A stretch of DNA of 64,000 nucleotides, taken from the NCBI GenBank assembly GCA_017979445.1, contig CM030714.1, forward strand, positions 10,119,069 through 10,183,068, given 5' to 3'. Below the pieces are notes generated by a model that worked only from the letters and a program-made list of their open reading frames with translations, did not search any database and was not told the DNA's origin. This stretch comes from Akebia trifoliata (lineage: Eukaryota; Streptophyta; Magnoliopsida; Ranunculales; Lardizabalaceae). The translations under genes and the position numbers were made by a program. Shown here one piece after another: positions 59,680 to 64,000 of the stretch; within the stretch, counting starts at the first letter, position 1; every line of letters begins with the position of its first letter.

Positions 59680-59898
59680 GAAGCAGATCATGGGACATAT
59701 GTAAAAATATATGTAAAAGTAATGATTTTTCAAAATATGGGTTAGAGGTTTTGAATTGAGCTGATTTTTTGCGAGGATGGTCACTATGATGAGAAGATCA
59801 TCCTCACAAAAAAATCAGCTCAATCCGAAACTTTTAACCCATATTTTGAAAATTTATTAATGTTACATTGTTTTACATATGTCCCTTGATCCGTTCCC
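59680..59898. mobile_element. Foldback MITE unique to duplication copy 2, empty site in copy 1
   Basis: Ends GAAGCAGATCATGGGACATA and ATGTCCCTTGATCCGTTCCC are imperfect inverted repeats. The arms are a near-perfect hairpin (TTGAGCTGATTTTTTGCGAG facing CACAAAAAAATCAGCTCAA). It is flanked by ATATATAA-type runs. The corresponding site in copy 1 (about 53,850-53,885) lacks it and reads straight through, so the insertion postdates the duplication. Same subfamily as 31,686-32,030. Confidence 0.88.
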
Positions 59899-60504
59899 AT
59901 ATATATATAAGCAAGCCTATTTTTTCCCCCTGAAAATAATGTGGTTCTATGATGATAGTAGATTCTTTATGTAGTAATTTTTATTTTTGCATTAAAAAAA
60001 AATTGAACTAAAAATAATAATAATTATTGCCGGTCCCAAGCATGGATAAAATATGAATATTAAGTCAAGTTGGTAGTCGATGTAAAGTTCTCTCACCTCC
60101 AGAGATGAACTTGGATCTCTTATTTCACTCATATAGGTCCAGAAGTATTTGAGGCTATTTATGGATCAGGCTGGACCAACCCACAAGTTTCTTATAAATA
60201 TAAGAAATAGTTATAATATAGTATAAATAAAATGATATTATAAGTTGTTGGGTCAAGCCCCAAACTTGATCCACAATAGGGTGGTATGGGACTGGCTGAA
60301 ACCTAGCCCTTAGACAATTCCTTAGTGACCCAATCCTTCTATTAGGGATGGCGCTCTTCCTCTCAAACCTCGTTCTGACACTTTTAGAGCGAATCCTTCT
60401 TTAATCCCCGCTTTCAAAGTATGGGAAGTTACTATCAAATTATTGAAATCCGTTCACATAAAGAATCACAATTCATATATCATATGAAGTATTTTTTATT
60501 TCTT

Positions 60505-60735
60505 ACATGAGTCATGACAATCTGACTTAGGCACGTGGCATACTTAATTGACTTACTTGACGTGACAGGCTCAAAAATCGTAGATGTTCTCTCCTCGAGA
60601 TACAAAACTGTATTTTTTTTATGGGAAACCATAGTTATGTATTTTAAGGAGAGCACATCCACGATTTCCAAGTCTGTCACGTTAGGTAAATCGATTGAGT
60701 TGTCACATGGCTAAGTCAAATTATCAGTACTCTTC
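60505..60735. mobile_element. Foldback MITE, GAGTCGTGATAA ends (copy 2)
   Basis: Counterpart of the element at 54,485-54,725 with a handful of substitutions (left end GAGTCATGACAATCTGACTT). The arms pair in the same way, and the right end CAAATTATCAGTACTC is identical. Confidence 0.75.
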
Positions 60736-61232
60736 TTAAATATCTATTAGTCATGTTGTCCTAAAAAATAAATACTATGATAAATGCAACAAAGCAATGA
60801 ATGTAGGGCCAATAAAAATATAATAACTATGGACCAAGGTGGAGTCATGTATAGAATTTATTAATAAAGTATGTTTTATTTTCTTAAAAAATAATAATTT
60901 TAAATTGTAAAAGATATGTTTTTTTGCAAGAGAAAATATTTAGTGATGGATTAACGAAAGCAAATGAAGCGTACATAGTAAAAGTGATATATGAATATTT
61001 GGGGTCGTAACATACCACCACACTCCACAATGAACCACTTTATGGTGGCTTTTATTCTAGCACATTTCTAATCCTTTTTTTCTGAATCACGTTTCTTTTG
61101 AGGTTTGAACCCGCGACATGGTATTAGCTTTGATAGCAAATGGTACGAACCCAACCAATAGACCAAAAATACCTAAGTGTTAATGGTGCGAAAAGTTAAT
61201 ACTATATCTACTTATGGTAGTGATTAGTAACC

Positions 61233-61462
61233 ATGGTTTTAAAACTCGATTTCATGTCTCGTCTTGTCCAAACCAGATACTAAGTCGTCTGGGATGAGTT
61301 TTTTGATACATTTGAGACATCTCGTTCAAAAATATAAAAAAATGAACTTGGGGTTATAAATGATCTCATCCAAAATATTGACTTGTCTATCCGTCTCGTC
61401 CATGCCTGAGATCGAGATGATTCGGACAATACGTTTCGGTTTCGGACAAGTTTTGAAACCAT
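61233..61462. mobile_element. MITE, ATGGTTTTAAAACTCG family (copy 2 of duplicated segment)
   Basis: Collinear counterpart of 56,109-56,337 with the same ends and interior arrangement. It was therefore present before the segment duplicated. Confidence 0.8.
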
Positions 61463-62729
61463 GCTATAACAAGGAGTGAGAAAGCATCTTCCGGGGAAAA
61501 ATTGCCTTTGATGGAAAAATGACTTTCTAGCAAAAATGCACAGTCATACACCAAAAAATTCTATTTTTCAAATAAAACCATTTTCCCACATTGTGGGGTC
61601 TATGATGTTAGAAATTATAATCAGAGTATGTTTGTTATGGTAGCTTGTTAGCAAATCTACATGGCCTATTATTATTATTATTATCATGGAAAGTAAAATA
61701 GCCAGCCCAAGCGAGCCATCATCCTAAGGTCCAAACTGATGGATGATCATAGAGATTTGTGTGCCATGAATCTCATGGAATATCCAATTCTCATGACCTT
61801 GTAACGATGTTATATACATCCCCCAATTTTTAATTGGTACCAAAGTTTATAATCTTATTTAGAGACAATATTTGATCAGGAAAAAAAATTGAGATCTTCT
61901 CAACTAGCACAATATGAAATAATTCCAAATATTAAATATTTTGGAATCAATATGTTATTCAACCCTTGTCCAAGCGATGGTACAAGACTTTAAACCATGG
62001 TTGGTAGGGATAATAATGAGATGGTCTGATATATATAACATCTACTTAAACTTTTACTTCAAAAACATTCCAAAGTAACATTATAAGAACAAATCTTGAA
62101 GACTAGTCCACCCTAACAGACTTTAATGATGCCTACTAATCACACAATACAATCTAATTTTTAACCTAATATTTATTGGATTTTTGTTAAGTTTGCATTT
62201 CATTATGTCTCAACATCGTCCATGTGTGTTGTTCATTGGGTGGGACCTATTGTGTCAAATGAGCCCTCATAAACCTGAATTTGATTTATGATTGGGGCCA
62301 GAAAGCCCTAATAAAAATTTATCAAAAGTCAAGCCAGGATGACCCATTAACAGTACCTTAGTGGGGCCATCAAATTTATTTATTTTTTCAAGTGGGAAGA
62401 GGGAGTAGTAGTCCAGCTGGTGTTGTGAGCTAAATGTGGTTGATTATCCTCACAAGGGGGCTGCAATAACTTGGAATGATTAAAGACCTTTTGAAGTGAT
62501 CAATTAGATCTCAAAGCTTCAAGTCATTTATGAGAAAAAATTGAAAATACAAACATAACACAATCACACAAAACACAAGGATTTACGTGGTTCAGTAATA
62601 TGTCTACGTCCACGGAACATAACAAGAACAATTATTATTTTTTCATAAGTTTTACAGTCTTAGAGATTTCTATTTATAACCGAGAATTACCAAAAAAAAA
62701 AAAAAAAGTAAAACTCTTTGTAAATACGT

Positions 62730-64000
62730 GATTTTCGAATCCGAAGAGCACCTTTACGAGAATGTGGAGTTGGCACCATTCTTTTTATAAAAGGGTGTAA
62801 ATGGTCACCCGAAAAGTATTTTTAGAAAAAATATCATTTTGGCATTGTAGTGATTCTCGTACGAATTAAGACACCGATCCACCTAACATCCAGGTAAGAA
62901 TTCGATTAGAGAGAGAGAAAGGTGTTAGGCACTCATCTCTCTCATCAAGTGATGGTAACCTTAAAAGTTTGGTCATTTTTTAAATAAAGTAAAAATAAAA
63001 TAAAAAAATATTCGAAAGATCAACAACTTGTACTTTTTTAGAGGGATTTGATATTGGCATGGACTATAAGGGTCACTTCATTAAAATATATGATCTTTGT
63101 AGACATCTTGCCTTTGGAGCATAGTTTGAAAAATGTTGGCTAATGGTTGCAGGCCCATTCTCATTGATTGAGAAGGGCCCAATCATCGATAGCTTCAAAA
63201 CTAGTTGAGTAAGGTGTGTGCAAATCGTGTTTAGGGGTTTAAAATAATTTACTTTTAGAAGTGGTCACAACTCCTACACTTTTGACATCTTAGGAGCTTT
63301 GTAAAAATAAAATTGTAAGAGTGAAAGGGGGAGGTAGAAGAAAGAAATGGAAAAGGAAGAAGAGAAGGTACTATGCTTTCTCTAACCCACCTTGAGGTCT
63401 TGACTTCTTTTTTTCTTCTTCTTCCTCTTCTTTCCTTTTTAAGTTCTTAATGAAATTATGTGAGTATTCTTTTAGAGGAGAAGAGATAGTGAGAAGGGAT
63501 AAGAGTTGAGAGAGAAGTTGAGAGTTTTCCTTCTTTTTGAAATTTCTTAAGGTTTGAAGGCATGAGCCCTTTTTGAGAGACAATGGGGATATTTATAGAA
63601 TTTTTGGGTTGTTTTTAGAGTTAAAAATGTCCAAGGGAGAAGGTTAAAAGTTAATAGCATGAGGTGTAGGTATGAAAGGGATGTTATTTGGAGGTTGGAG
63701 AGGGGTATTTGTGTAAGGTGATAGGAATAAGTCATTTTTTACTCAAGTGGGTTAGATCATTCAACCCGTATAGATTGAGTGTTATGTGAAGGGTGTAGGT
63801 GTTTGGTTAAGAAAATGACTTGTGTAAGAAATTAGGTGATTAGGTTTTGTGAGGATAGAGGAAATGGTAACAAGTAATATAAGGATGTGGGGGTGTGTGT
63901 CAGGTGAGTTAATTAAGGAGAAGGGATTTGAGTTGGTTTACTTTTTGAGGGTGATGATGGGATTGATTAGAAAATTTTGGGAGGTGAAGGGTGGTGTTGA
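62730..64000 (+). mobile_element. LTR D, copy 2, cut by the window end
   Basis: It begins TGATTTTCGAATCCGAAGAG and follows LTR D of copy 1 collinearly (GTGGAGTTGGCACC, AAGGTGTTAGGCAC) to the last base of the window. The two LTRs are duplicates made together with the surrounding segment. They are not the 5' and 3' LTRs of one element. Confidence 0.65.

Larger units (their letters stand above)
59453..64000. repeat. Tandem segmental duplication, copy 2 (runs off the window end)
   Basis: Direct-orientation copy of 53,652 onward, offset by about 5.8 kb. The copy-1 LTR ends at 59,339, and 113 bp of unrelated sequence (59,340-59,452) separates the copies. It has a 219 bp foldback MITE (59,680-59,898) absent from copy 1 and lacks the 884 bp block. 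Collinearity continues through the LTR to base 64,000, so the right end lies outside the window. Confidence 0.9.

Noticed and set aside
57591..64000. A complete LTR retrotransposon with LTRs at 57,591-59,339 and 62,730 onward
   Set aside because: The sequence between them contains no gag, protease, RT or integrase. It is instead collinear with the DNA upstream of the first LTR, which a tandem duplication explains.
1..64000. CRISPR arrays, bacterial operons, rRNA or intact tRNA genes
   Set aside because: None seen. The tRNA-like pol III boxes belong to SINEs flanked by target duplications.

Overview
The window is nuclear DNA from a flowering plant. It is AT-rich, its four genes are split by GT-AG introns, and a plastid transit-like N-terminus and a YSL metal-nicotianamine transporter are present. 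About 60 kb of the 64 kb is non-coding and mostly transposon-derived. The repeat style suggests a non-grass angiosperm. I cannot name the species.

Layout. 1-12,492: intergenic, with no supportable gene, only decayed small transposons and an LTR fragment. 12,493-16,020 (-): a complete 7-exon YSL transporter (658 aa), with a ~124 bp tandem repeat array just upstream of its start. 18,113-21,868 (+): a 6-exon gene for a small, probably plastid-targeted membrane protein (247 aa), divergent from YSL, with a 1.1 kb near-palindrome in its third intron. 24,109-30,264 (+): a complete 5-exon AAA ATPase of the MSP1/ATAD1 type (389 aa), whose 3.1 kb first intron holds a dead LINE and a SINE. 32,264-38,340 (-): a complete 9-exon ERCC1 gene (385 aa), convergent with the MSP1 gene. 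The 2 kb between them is packed with foldback elements.

38,600-64,000 is a gene-free transposon landscape. It contains a 940 bp hAT-type element with an 8 bp target duplication, and a TTA-flanked TIR element interrupted by a 1.7 kb solo LTR. Next come a second solo LTR of the same family in the opposite orientation, a dead PIF/Harbinger transposase and an unusually long (4.1 kb) candidate solo LTR. It ends with a ~5.7 kb segment present twice in direct tandem orientation (53.65-59.34 kb and 59.45 kb to beyond the window end).

The four genes are ordinary housekeeping or nutrition genes: metal transport, a plastid protein of unknown role, mitochondrial/peroxisomal membrane protein quality control, and nucleotide excision repair. 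They show no sign of functional linkage. I found no previously undescribed biological system. The most informative features are structural: the tandem duplication with copy-specific indels, the intronic palindrome, the solo LTRs with intact target duplications, and the foldback families.
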